Below are positions 1-7,253 of a stretch of 17,499 nucleotides of DNA, piece by piece. This DNA is from an uncultured beta proteobacterium. GTDB taxonomy: Bacteria; Pseudomonadota; Gammaproteobacteria; Burkholderiales; Burkholderiaceae_C. Position numbers and translations under genes: made by a program. The stretch covers positions 1 to 17,499 of the forward strand of contig CAJASG010000407.1 in assembly GCA_903944555.1 (NCBI GenBank), written 5' to 3'. The notes under the pieces are model-generated. The model did no database searches. It saw only the letters and a program-made list of their open reading frames with translations, and had not been told where the DNA came from. Position 1 is the first letter of the stretch, and the number at the start of each line of letters is the position of its first letter.

Positions 1-424
1 ACAAAATACCCCGGCGCAGGCGGCTGCACAGGCTGCACATGGACTTGCCTTCGGGTATGTTGCGCTTGACAATGGAGTAAGTGTCCTGTGTCTCGATGTG
101 GTATTCCACGCCCATGCTTTTCAGGTATTCGGGCAGGATGTGGTCAGGAAAGCCAGGCTGCTTCTGGTCCAGATTGACCGCGACAATTTCAAACTTGATG
201 GGTGCGCGCTGCTGCATCTTGAGCAGGATGTCGAGCATGCCGTAGCTGTCCTTACCCCCTGACATGCACACCATGACGCGGTCCCCTTCTTCAATCATGT
301 TGAAGTCGACGATGGCCTGACCCACTTGGCGGCACAGGCGTTTCTCCAGTTTATGGGTCTCGCGTTCGATTTTCAACTCTTTGGCTGCGGGAGTAACTTC
401 GTTTTCTATCCAGGCTGTGCTCAT
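1..424 (-). CDS. ttcA: tRNA 2-thiocytidine(32) synthetase TtcA, partial (3' end outside window)
   Basis: Encodes the N-terminal 141 residues of TtcA, the cytosolic ATP-dependent enzyme that thiolates cytidine 32 of certain tRNAs using an Fe-S cluster. Visible features are the PP-loop ATP pyrophosphatase motif SGGKDS at residues 55-60, followed by YGMLDILL, and the CxxC pair C130/C133 in [13 protein letters not shown], which is the family's cluster-binding motif. The start MSTAWIENE is the first ATG after a purine-rich stretch (AAAGAAAG) a few bases upstream. The gene runs off the left edge just after the CxxC motif, so the second half cannot be judged. It lies 125 bases downstream of folB on the same strand and may share its transcript, though the gap could also hold its own promoter. 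Recognition of the family is firm. Confidence 0.96.
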   Translation of the reverse strand, partial: MSTAWIENEVTPAAKELKIERETHKLEKRLCRQVGQAIVDFNMIEEGDRVMVCMSGGKDSYGMLDILLKMQQRAPIKFEIVAVNLDQKQPGFPDHILPEYLKSMGVEYHIETQDTYSIVKRNIPEGKSMCSLCSRLRRGIL

Positions 425-549
425 AATTTCTTTCTTTGTTTCATTCCACTTTCATATCAATTCGACATGTTGTTGCTTCGCTTTGCCGTGCTAAAGCACT
501 GTCTGCAGCTTCGCGCCTAATGTCGTATCGATCTGAAATGGAATCACGT

Positions 550-921
550 TTACCACTGACCGGTTTCCATGCGGATGGCGACTTCGCAGTCGTCAAAAAT
601 TTCCAGTTTGGCAATTTTGACCCGCACACCCAGCACGCCGGGCAATTGCATCAGCCGGTTGGCGAGTTTGCCGATCAGGCTTTCCAGCAGGTTAACGTGT
701 TCAGCGGTACATTCGCTGATGATGATCTGGCGCACCTTGCGGTAGTCCAGCACATGGTTGATGTCGTCGTCGTGCGGCAGCAGAGGTTGAATGCCGAGGC
801 GCAGTTCAGCGTCGACCTGGATCGGCTGCGGTGCGGTTTTTTCGGTTTCCAGAATCCCGAGATTGGCGTCAAAGCGCAAGCCGGTCAGGGTCAGGGTCTG
901 GGTGCCTGTGGTGGTATTCAT
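550..921 (-). CDS. folB: Dihydroneopterin aldolase family protein (FolB)
   Basis: A 123-residue FolB-fold protein. FolB converts 7,8-dihydroneopterin to 6-hydroxymethyl-dihydropterin and glycolaldehyde in folate synthesis. It shows the family's GxxxxE segment (GILETE, Glu27), the DY dipeptide of VLDYRKVRQ (Tyr60), an ESLIGKLANRL helix and the general acid/base Lys105 in VRVKIAK, so the active-site set appears complete. Its ATG overlaps the stop of the upstream folB-like gene in an ATGA (918-921), which suggests translational coupling. Because a second FolB paralogue and a FolM reductase are in the same operon, this could be either the true aldolase or an epimerase of the FolX type. The two cannot be told apart by eye. 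Confidence 0.9.
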   Translation of the reverse strand: MNTTTGTQTLTLTGLRFDANLGILETEKTAPQPIQVDAELRLGIQPLLPHDDDINHVLDYRKVRQIIISECTAEHVNLLESLIGKLANRLMQLPGVLGVRVKIAKLEIFDDCEVAIRMETGQW

Positions 922-1319
922 TGGGGGAATTCTTTCATGCGAAACACTTCGACGCCGACGCCCGCGCAGTCCGGGTACACATCGGGCTTGCAGCTGGACA
1001 GGCGTACCGCCTGCACCTTTGGGTGCGCCAGCAGCTGGGTGGCCAGGTCGTCACACAGGGTTTCCTGCAGTTCCACGTGGCCCGCACTCACCCGGCGGGC
1101 GATCAGCTCACGGACAAAGTCGTAGTCCACCACTTCAGCCAGTTGGTCCGACTGGGGGGTGGAGTCGGCGTAGGGCACGAACAACTCCACGTTGAAAATC
1201 ACACGCTGGGCTTGGGTTTTCTCAAAATCATGGGCGCCGATTTGGGTGGCCACGACATGGTCACGCAAGAAAAGGCGGCGGCACTCGAGGATCAGCCGGG
1301 TCATGGGGTCTTGGGTCAT
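918..1319 (-). CDS. Second FolB-family protein (aldolase or FolX-type epimerase)
   Basis: A 133-residue FolB/FolX-fold protein, a diverged paralogue of its downstream neighbour. It keeps the GAHDFE segment (Glu33), VVDYDFVRE with the conserved Tyr, and Lys111 in VRLSSCK, so catalysis is plausible. The start was set at the ATG that overlaps the folM stop as ATGA (1316-1319). The frame stays open further upstream, but that stretch lies antisense-free inside folM in a different frame and looks like read-through only. A second in-frame ATG five codons on (1304) is possible. FolX epimerises dihydroneopterin triphosphate to the monapterin form, and FolM then reduces dihydromonapterin. That pairing makes FolX activity a reasonable guess for one of the two paralogues. 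Confidence 0.85.
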   Translation of the reverse strand: MTQDPMTRLILECRRLFLRDHVVATQIGAHDFEKTQAQRVIFNVELFVPYADSTPQSDQLAEVVDYDFVRELIARRVSAGHVELQETLCDDLATQLLAHPKVQAVRLSSCKPDVYPDCAGVGVEVFRMKEFPQ

Positions 1320-2101
1320 GGGCTCGCTTTCACAGGGTCTTGCACCATAAACATCACGTCGCGTGCCAGCGGCACCAGGTGCTGGCCGTTGTCCACGGTC
1401 AGCGTGACGCCGGTGATGCACGGGTTCTCGGCCAGAAACAGGCAGCTTGCCGCCACCTGCTGCGGGTCGGTGGCGCTGCGCATCAGGTTGACCTGGGCGG
1501 CACGCTCGAAATTCTCCTGCGTCTGGGGGCCACTCAAAAACATCAGGCCCGGCGCCACACCACACACCCGCAGTTGCGGCGCCAGCGCCTGCGCCTGCAG
1601 GGCCACTGCGCGCTCCAACGCGAGCTTGGAGACGGTGTAGGAGAAGTAGTCGGGATTCAGGTTGAAGACTTTTTGGTCCAGCATATGGATGATGCTGCGT
1701 GTGCCCAGGGATTCCTCTGCGGGCAGGCTTTGCGCCATCAGGCTGGCAAGCGACAAGGGGGCCAGCAAATTGACTTCCAGTTGTTGGCGCGCACCTTCTA
1801 CATCCAGTTGGTCGCCACTGTCGGGCTCAAAACTAGAGGCGTTGTTCACCAGGCAGTGCAGCGCCCCTGCTTGGGCTGTGATGTGCTCCATCATTTTTCG
1901 CCGTTGTGCCTCAATGGCCAGATCGGCTTGTACGGTATGGGCGTTTGCCCCGAGTTGCTGTAGTTCATGGCACAGCGACTGCGCTGCGTCTGCAGAGCGG
2001 TGGAAGTGGCACCAGACCTCCCAGCCCGCCTGGGCGAAAGTCTTGCAGATGAGGGCTCCCAACCGGTACGCGCCGCCGGTGACCAGCACGCGCTTAACCA
2101 T
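1316..2101 (-). CDS. folM: Pteridine reductase-like SDR (FolM family)
   Basis: A 261-residue short-chain dehydrogenase. The N-terminal TGGAYRLG (residues 8-15) is the NADPH-binding variant typical of FolM and trypanosomatid PTR1, where an Arg takes a Gly position. NNASSF follows. The catalytic region has HMLDQK with Asp142 in place of the usual SDR Ser, then Tyr155 and Lys159 in YTVSK. The Asp-Tyr-Lys spacing (13 and 4 residues) equals that recalled for PTR1 Asp181/Tyr194/Lys198. FolM reduces dihydrofolate weakly and dihydromonapterin well. It is the first gene of a folM, folB-like, folB run with ATGA overlaps at both junctions. It diverges from the methyltransferase gene across a 144-base gap (2102-2245) that must hold promoters for both, though none stands out. 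Confidence 0.9.
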   Translation of the reverse strand: MVKRVLVTGGAYRLGALICKTFAQAGWEVWCHFHRSADAAQSLCHELQQLGANAHTVQADLAIEAQRRKMMEHITAQAGALHCLVNNASSFEPDSGDQLDVEGARQQLEVNLLAPLSLASLMAQSLPAEESLGTRSIIHMLDQKVFNLNPDYFSYTVSKLALERAVALQAQALAPQLRVCGVAPGLMFLSGPQTQENFERAAQVNLMRSATDPQQVAASCLFLAENPCITGVTLTVDNGQHLVPLARDVMFMVQDPVKASP

Positions 2102-2245
2102 GCGCCCATCCTGTCAGGAAGAAGTCGCAGGGAATTGTGTTGGGCGTTGCTTGCATTGGATTAGTGGGTGGGTTTGCCGTTTGAGGACTGGTCCTTGGGG
2201 TTGGCCGCCAGGATGGGCGGACATTGGGGGACAATTCAGGCTGCT

Positions 2246-3403
2246 ATGACAACACCTCCGATTTTAACGACCCCCCCGATGGACCGCTCGGTCCAGGATA
2301 TTCATGCGGCCTTGGTGGCCCAACTTCAGGCCCACATTCGCGATCAGGGCGGCTGGATGGGCTTTGATACCTTCATGGCGCAGGCCCTATATACGCCCGG
2401 TTTGGGCTACTACGCCCATGGCTCCACCAAATTTGGCACCATGGCGGGCAGCAGCGACTTTGTCACCGCCCCCGAGATGACGCCGCTGTTTGGCCAAGCG
2501 CTGGCCCGCCAAGTGGCGCAAGCCCTGGCCGCCACCGGTACCGATGAAATCTGGGAGTTTGGCGCCGGCACCGGCGCGCTGGCTTTGCAGCTGCTGGATG
2601 CTTTGGCTGCCATGGAGGTGCCGGTGCGTCGCTACACCATCGTGGATTTGTCTGATTCGCTCAAAGCGCGTCAGAAAGCCACGCTGCACGCCCATGCCGA
2701 TACCGTGCGCTGGGTGGCTGAGCTGCCCGATGGACTGCGCGGCGTGGTGGTCGGCAACGAAGTGCTGGACGCCATGCCGGTGCAACTGCTGGCCCGTGTC
2801 AATGGCGTGTGGCACGAGCGCGGCGTGGCCTGTGCTGATGCTGGCACTTTGCCCGGCGGGGATGCGGGTTTTGTCTGGCAAGACCTTCCCACCGCGCTGC
2901 GCCCGCCCATCGACATAGAGGGCCCCCACGACTATCTGACCGAAATTCACCCGCAGGGCGAGGCCTTTGTCCGCACCTTGGCGGACCACCTGCAGGCCGG
3001 TGCCATCTTCTTGCTGGACTATGGTTTCCCGGAAGGTGAGTACTACCACCCGCAGCGCCACATGGGCACCGTGATGTGCCACCGCGCCCACCAGAGCGAT
3101 GTCGATCCGTTGTCCGATGTCGGCCTGAAAGACATTACGGCGCACGTCAACTTCACCGGCGTGGCGCTGGCCGCCCAGGACGCCGGGCTGGAGGTGCTGG
3201 GCTATACCAACCAGGCCCATTTTTTGATCAACTGCGGGCTGGTGGACGCCATGCAGACCGCCCCTCTGCCTGAGCGGGTGGCGGCACAAAAACTCATCCT
3301 GGAGCACGAGATGGGGGAGTTCTTCAAGGTGATTGGATTGACCAAGGGACCGGTGTGGAATGCCTTGGGGTTTGCACACGGCGACAAGACACACCGCTTG
3401 TAA
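2246..3403 (+). CDS. MidA/NDUFAF7-family SAM-dependent methyltransferase
   Basis: A 385-residue class I methyltransferase of the MidA (COG1565, formerly DUF185) family. Diagnostic pieces in order are YTPGLGYYAHG, SDFVTAPEMTPLFG, the SAM-binding glycine loop EFGAGTGALALQLL, VVGNEVLDAMPV, LLDYGFPEGEYYHPQR with MGT and HRAH, and DITAHVNFTGVA. The human homologue NDUFAF7 methylates an arginine on the NDUFS2 subunit of respiratory complex I. The substrate of the bacterial proteins is not settled. The frame is open back to 2168, but the ATG at 2246 has an AGG a few bases upstream and gives a normal length. An ATG at 2279 (MDRSVQD) is a shorter alternative. No clear terminator follows it. Confidence 0.9.
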   Translation: MTTPPILTTPPMDRSVQDIHAALVAQLQAHIRDQGGWMGFDTFMAQALYTPGLGYYAHGSTKFGTMAGSSDFVTAPEMTPLFGQALARQVAQALAATGTDEIWEFGAGTGALALQLLDALAAMEVPVRRYTIVDLSDSLKARQKATLHAHADTVRWVAELPDGLRGVVVGNEVLDAMPVQLLARVNGVWHERGVACADAGTLPGGDAGFVWQDLPTALRPPIDIEGPHDYLTEIHPQGEAFVRTLADHLQAGAIFLLDYGFPEGEYYHPQRHMGTVMCHRAHQSDVDPLSDVGLKDITAHVNFTGVALAAQDAGLEVLGYTNQAHFLINCGLVDAMQTAPLPERVAAQKLILEHEMGEFFKVIGLTKGPVWNALGFAHGDKTHRL

Positions 3404-3428
3404 CAAGGCGTTAAAAATTCGCAATAAA

Positions 3429-3500
3429 TTGGTAACTTAGTAACGGCTTGGTAACCCTGGGGGGTGGATGCGGGGTAATATTAACGAAAAATTACCAACC
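3429..3500. promoter_or_regulatory. Repeat-rich control region upstream of the cupin and ROK genes
   Basis: The 114-base gap after the methyltransferase gene holds TTGGTAAC (3429-3436), TTAGTAAC (3437-3444) and TTGGTAAC (3449-3456). The first and third copies lie 20 bases apart, about two helical turns. Downstream, GGTAAT (3474-3479) and ATTACC (3491-3496) form an inverted pair around ATTAACGAAAA, and TTACCAA recurs at 3492-3498 as the inverse of TTGGTAA. A TAATAT at 3476-3481 could serve as a -10 box, but no -35 with good spacing is evident. The arrangement suggests binding sites for a transcription factor. No regulator gene lies nearby, and the function is inferred. Confidence 0.4.
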
Positions 3501-3517
3501 AGAGACACGAGACCGCC

Positions 3518-3886
3518 ATGCCCATTGACACCCGAACGCAGACCATTGAACGCACCCATCGCCCTTGGGGCTGGTATGAAACGGTGTCTGAGGTGCCGGG
3601 CAACAAAATCAAGCGCATTGCTGTGCTTCCCGGACAGCAACTTAGCTTGCAAAAACACCACCAGCGCGCCGAGCACTGGGTGGTGGTGCAGGGCGTGGCG
3701 CAGGTGACCTTGGGTGAGACACAATTCGAGTTAGCGACAGGCGGGCATTGCGACATCGCTGTGGGCCAGGTGCATCGTCTGGCCAACACCACCACGCAGC
3801 CCATGGAAATCATCGAGGTGCAGTTTGGTACCTATCTGGGCGAAGACGATATCGTTCGCCTGCAAGACGACTACGGTCGCCCCTAG
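3518..3886 (+). CDS. Stand-alone type II phosphomannose isomerase-like cupin
   Basis: A 122-residue single-domain cupin that matches the C-terminal isomerase domain of bifunctional ManC/AlgA proteins, without the nucleotidyltransferase half. It begins with RPWGWYE (residues 15-21), has the metal-binding segment LSLQKHHQRAEHWVVVQG (His47, His48, Glu52), a second cupin motif with His86 in GQVHRLAN, and the family's C-terminal YLGEDDIVR. Full-length type II enzymes interconvert mannose-6-phosphate and fructose-6-phosphate. Stand-alone versions are usually assigned the same role, often without proof. It is 43 bases upstream of a ROK sugar kinase on the same strand, so a hexose-phosphate role fits. 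The Shine-Dalgarno region (GAGAC) is weak. Fold assignment is firm, activity less so. Confidence 0.85.
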   Translation: MPIDTRTQTIERTHRPWGWYETVSEVPGNKIKRIAVLPGQQLSLQKHHQRAEHWVVVQGVAQVTLGETQFELATGGHCDIAVGQVHRLANTTTQPMEIIEVQFGTYLGEDDIVRLQDDYGRP

Positions 3887-3929
3887 TCCTGCCACCGGTT
3901 CAGCACATTCAAAGTCAAAGGTAAACCCC

Positions 3930-4913
3930 ATGCAGCAAGCATCTTCTGTTCCTGTAGTTCAGCTACCCCCCGGCGCAGCGCCGGTCGCCTGTGTTGATAT
4001 TGGCGGCACCAAAGTGGCCGTGTGCGTGGCAGATGAACACGGTGTGCGCGGCAAAGTAGCCGAACCGACGGCGAAAGAGGGCGACCACGGCGCGTTGGCG
4101 GCGCAGATCATTCGACTGGTGGGGCAAAGCTGCGCCAGTGCCGGGGTGGCGGTTGCCGACATTGCGGCGGTGGGGGTGGCATCGTGCGGCCCGTTTGTGA
4201 TGCGCGACGGACTGGTCGAGCTGGCGGCGCCCAATATCTGCGGCGGTTTGGCGGGTAAGGCGCGTGGCCTGCCCAACGACTGGACCACGGCCTTGCTGGA
4301 GGCCCCCTTGCGTGCGGTGTTCCCCAATGTGCGGGTGGAAAACGATGGCGTCGGCGCACTGGAGGCCGAGCGCCGTTGGGGCGCCCTGCAGGGTTTTGAT
4401 AACTGTGCCTATGTCACTTGGAGCACCGGCATTGGCATGGGCTTGTGTGTGGATGGGCGCATTTTGCGGGGAAAAAACGGCAATGCCGGGCATGTTGGCC
4501 ACACCTTTGTCAGCGACAACGACGATGCCCTGTGCGGCTGCGGCAATGTCGGTGATGTGGAGGGTTTGGTCGCTGGCAACGCCATTCCCCGGCGCTATGC
4601 TGCGCAGGGGTACACCGATTCCGCTATGCTTTTCGTAGCTGCTCACGCAGGTGATGCGGGGGCTGTGGCTATTATTGATGATCTTTGCCGGGTCATGGGG
4701 CGCACGCTGTACAACATGATTGCCACTCTGGATTTGCAGGCCATCAGCATTGGCGGCAGCGTGTTCTGGCACCACCGCGATTACCTTCTGCCCAAGCTGC
4801 GCGCGCAGGTCGCCGGAAAATTGGGTGCGTTAACGGACGGGGTTCAGATCGTGCCAGCTGGGCTGGGTGATCGGGTGGGGGACTTTGCTGCGTTGGCGCT
4901 GGTGGTTGCGTAG
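3930..4913 (+). CDS. ROK-family sugar kinase with atypical zinc motif
   Basis: A 327-residue ROK protein, probably a glucokinase or related hexose kinase that phosphorylates imported sugar in the cytosol. The phosphate-binding loop DIGGTK is at residues 23-28, the catalytic Asp139 lies in VENDGVG, and IGGSVF marks the C-terminal domain. No N-terminal helix-turn-helix is present, so it is an enzyme rather than a ROK repressor. The zinc region reads AGHVGH then CGCGNVGDVE. His188 takes the place of the usual Glu of GEIGH, and Asp209 takes the place of the third Cys of CxCGxxGCxE. Glu211 is kept. The ATG at 3930 was chosen because AAAGGT precedes it. The longer open frame back to 3825 overlaps the cupin gene. 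The gene ends three bases before a convergent HDOD gene. Confidence 0.88.
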   Translation: MQQASSVPVVQLPPGAAPVACVDIGGTKVAVCVADEHGVRGKVAEPTAKEGDHGALAAQIIRLVGQSCASAGVAVADIAAVGVASCGPFVMRDGLVELAAPNICGGLAGKARGLPNDWTTALLEAPLRAVFPNVRVENDGVGALEAERRWGALQGFDNCAYVTWSTGIGMGLCVDGRILRGKNGNAGHVGHTFVSDNDDALCGCGNVGDVEGLVAGNAIPRRYAAQGYTDSAMLFVAAHAGDAGAVAIIDDLCRVMGRTLYNMIATLDLQAISIGGSVFWHHRDYLLPKLRAQVAGKLGALTDGVQIVPAGLGDRVGDFAALALVVA

Positions 4914-4916
4914 CTA

Positions 4917-5744
4917 TCAGGCAAGCAAGTCTTCCAGCCCCTGCGTGAGGTCCTTGAGCGGCGGCATCAGCGCAGGCGCCCAAACGGGTGGCAGACCCAA
5001 GCGCAGACCTACTGCGCTCGGGTAACTGGCTTCGATTTCCTTGTCGTTACTGGCCAGCACTTCGGTGCGGGCCAGCCATGCGGCGATGTGCACACAGCCT
5101 GCGGGTGTCGAAAATTCGGCGGCCGACAAGGGGTCGGGGATGTTGCCCAAAGCATTCACGATTGGCGTTGGGAAGTTCCAGACACCGGCCAATGCAGCAG
5201 ACACGTCGCCGTAATGAAAACCCAGTGCCGTGGTTTCGAGTCCATGGCGTTTTGCGTCCAGAACATTCAATTGTTGATCTAACGGAGTCATGGCTGCTGG
5301 GGCAACCGCGTGCAACTGCAGTTGCCCAATCCCGTGCATCAGTCCCAGTGTGAAAGCCATATCGCTGTTGGTGCCAAGGTGGGTCGCCAACCAGCGGGAG
5401 GCACAGGCGGTGTAGAGGTTGTATCGCCAGAACTGTTTCAAATCCATGCCTGGCGTGTTGCGAAACGCAGATGCCAGGCCATTGCCAAGCACCATGTTTC
5501 GAACCATCACAAAACCCAGCATACGCAGGGCATCGTCCACCGTACCAATGGTGTTGGACACGTGAAAATAGGCAGAGTTTGCCAACCAGAGTAACTTGGC
5601 GCTGAGTGCGGGGTCGGCGGTAATCAGTGCCGCGATCTCGCCGACGGAAACATCTGCCGAGCCAAAGCTCTCAATCAGCTTTTGAGTAACTTTGGGAATG
5701 GTGGGCAACTTTCCGGGGGTGTCTGTCAGGCTCTTGATGTCCAT
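4917..5744 (-). CDS. HDOD domain signalling protein, degenerate HD motif
   Basis: A 275-residue HDOD protein, last gene of the signalling operon. HDOD domains are relatives of HD phosphohydrolases that have mostly lost catalysis and serve in signal output or partner binding. Family marks are LPTIPKVTQKLIE near the N-terminus, ITADPALSAKLLWLANSAYF, and DDALRMLGFVMVRN. The place of the HD dyad reads HGIGQL (residues 137-142), so Asp is Gly and Lys is Gln, which argues against metal-dependent hydrolysis. The domain fills most of the protein and no other domain was recognised. It starts 13 bases after the hemerythrin kinase gene ends, with no strong Shine-Dalgarno, so coupled translation is likely. 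It faces the ROK gene tail to tail with almost no space. Confidence 0.9.
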   Translation of the reverse strand: MDIKSLTDTPGKLPTIPKVTQKLIESFGSADVSVGEIAALITADPALSAKLLWLANSAYFHVSNTIGTVDDALRMLGFVMVRNMVLGNGLASAFRNTPGMDLKQFWRYNLYTACASRWLATHLGTNSDMAFTLGLMHGIGQLQLHAVAPAAMTPLDQQLNVLDAKRHGLETTALGFHYGDVSAALAGVWNFPTPIVNALGNIPDPLSAAEFSTPAGCVHIAAWLARTEVLASNDKEIEASYPSAVGLRLGLPPVWAPALMPPLKDLTQGLEDLLA

Positions 5745-5756
5745 ATGGGGGCTTGG

Positions 5757-7253
5757 CTATTGGGTGTGTTCTTGTGGCAATGTAATTCGAAAAGTCGAGC
5801 CTTGTCCAAGGGTGCTTTTTACGTCAATCGTGCCTTGGTGGCGTTTGATAATTTCCCATGAAATAGACAAGCCCAGCCCGGTTCCCTTGCCCACCGCTTT
5901 GGTCGTGTAAAACGGCTCAAATATCCGTTTCTGCGTTTCCTCGGACATGCCGCAACCCGTATCGCTGATCTCAATCCACACCGTCTGGTCGTCCCCGGTG
6001 CCGGTGCGGACCGTGATTTCTCCCTGGCCTTGTATGGCATGCGCCGCATTGACCAGAAGGTTCAAAAACACCTGGCTGAGCTGCGAAACAATGCAGACGA
6101 TGGGTGGCAATGAGGCTAACTGTTTGACCACCTCGGCCTTGTACTTGAGCTCGTTACTCGCAACATTGAGCGAGCTTTCCAATGCCTGGTTGATGTCGCC
6201 GGGTGCCCAGTGGTCCGCATCCACATGGGAAAAGTCGCGCAAATCATTGACGATGCGTTTGACGCGCGCAAGCCCTTCTTTGGACTCGGTGAGCAACTCG
6301 GGCACGTCCTGGCGCAGGTACTCAATTTCTACCCGCTTACGGGCCGCTTCAATCGCTGTTCGCTGAGCGGGTGGCAGTGCTGTGCTCGCCTGTTCATAGG
6401 CCGTGATGAGCTCGAACATCTGCGCGACATAGGTAGACAGTGAACCCAGGTTGGAACTCACGAAACCGATGGGGTTGTTGATCTCATGGGCGACGCCGGC
6501 GGCTAACTGCCCCACAGCGGCCATTTTCTCGGACTGCAACAGCTGGCCTTGGGCTTGTTCCAGACGACCAATCGACTCCACCAGGGCCTGTTGCTCCGCC
6601 TGGAGTGCCGAGTTAGCCGCACCCAGTGCGTGTGTGCGTTCTTCCACCCGGGCCTCCAGCATGCTGTTGACGGTTTCGAGCGCCTGCTTCGCATGGCGTA
6701 CCTGCTCGTTGGCCTGCGTCAACGTGCGATTGCGTTCGGTGAGCAAAGAAAACAAATCAACCAGTGCTGCGGTGTACACGGCCTGCGGCGCACCCTCGTG
6801 GGCATCCAGTTCGGCATAGGCGAGGTCTGGAGTCCGTCCCGTCTGAATGGCCAGCACTTGTCGGGCCATGCGCTTGTCTTCCGACAGGATATGGAAAGTC
6901 AGCCAACTGGTCAGAAAGTGCAGTAATTCGCTGCCGCTCAGGTTGCCCCCCGACTCGTACTGCTGGCGCATCAGCAGGACTTCGTCGACAAAGGTCTCAT
7001 GCGTGCGGCAATGCTGTGCAAAATATTCGGGCGCAACATGGACCTGCTGCATCAAAGTCTCTTCAAACTTGAAGTGCGTTGCCGCGTAATTGATCAACTT
7101 ATCCAACAGCGGCCCAACTTCACGTTTGGCGTCGTCGCCCCCACTGGCCAAGTGCGGCGCGGCGGCATTGATCATGTCAATCAGCGCCCGGTGCTGCGCG
7201 TCTACCGGGTCAATCCCGGATACAAAATGGTCGCTCCAGGTCATCAGGTTCAT
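5757..7253 (-). CDS. Hemerythrin-histidine kinase fusion, soluble
   Basis: A 498-residue protein. Residues 1-130 are a bacteriohemerythrin with all seven diiron ligands visible: His21 (DAQH), His60 and Glu64 (HFKFE), His81 and His85 (HCRTH), His121 and Asp126 (HILSED). Such sites bind O2 and can react with NO or sense redox state. About residues 165-245 are a likely coiled coil, then a dimerisation/phosphoacceptor helix with His256 in GVAHEINNPIGFV, and a GHKL ATPase with an Asn box (NLLVNAAHA), DTGCGM and GKGTGLGLSIS. No membrane segment is seen, so it should act in the cytosol. Its ATG overlaps the stop of the preceding kinase as ATGA, and an AAGGAGA lies about 11 bases upstream. The probable partner is the REC protein of the same operon. 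The ligand is inferred. Confidence 0.93.
   Translation of the reverse strand: MNLMTWSDHFVSGIDPVDAQHRALIDMINAAAPHLASGGDDAKREVGPLLDKLINYAATHFKFEETLMQQVHVAPEYFAQHCRTHETFVDEVLLMRQQYESGGNLSGSELLHFLTSWLTFHILSEDKRMARQVLAIQTGRTPDLAYAELDAHEGAPQAVYTAALVDLFSLLTERNRTLTQANEQVRHAKQALETVNSMLEARVEERTHALGAANSALQAEQQALVESIGRLEQAQGQLLQSEKMAAVGQLAAGVAHEINNPIGFVSSNLGSLSTYVAQMFELITAYEQASTALPPAQRTAIEAARKRVEIEYLRQDVPELLTESKEGLARVKRIVNDLRDFSHVDADHWAPGDINQALESSLNVASNELKYKAEVVKQLASLPPIVCIVSQLSQVFLNLLVNAAHAIQGQGEITVRTGTGDDQTVWIEISDTGCGMSEETQKRIFEPFYTTKAVGKGTGLGLSISWEIIKRHQGTIDVKSTLGQGSTFRITLPQEHTQ

Noticed and set aside
436..1640. Plus-strand open frames across the pterin genes
   Set aside because: They are antisense to folB, the folB-like gene and folM, all of which have complete family motifs on the minus strand.
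2387..3424. 345-codon open frame on the minus strand
   Set aside because: It is antisense to the methyltransferase gene, with shadow-type composition and no ribosome site or motif.
3449..3481. A sigma-70 promoter from TTGGTA (3449) and TAATAT (3476)
   Set aside because: The 21-base spacer is too long for a confident call, so only the repeats are reported.
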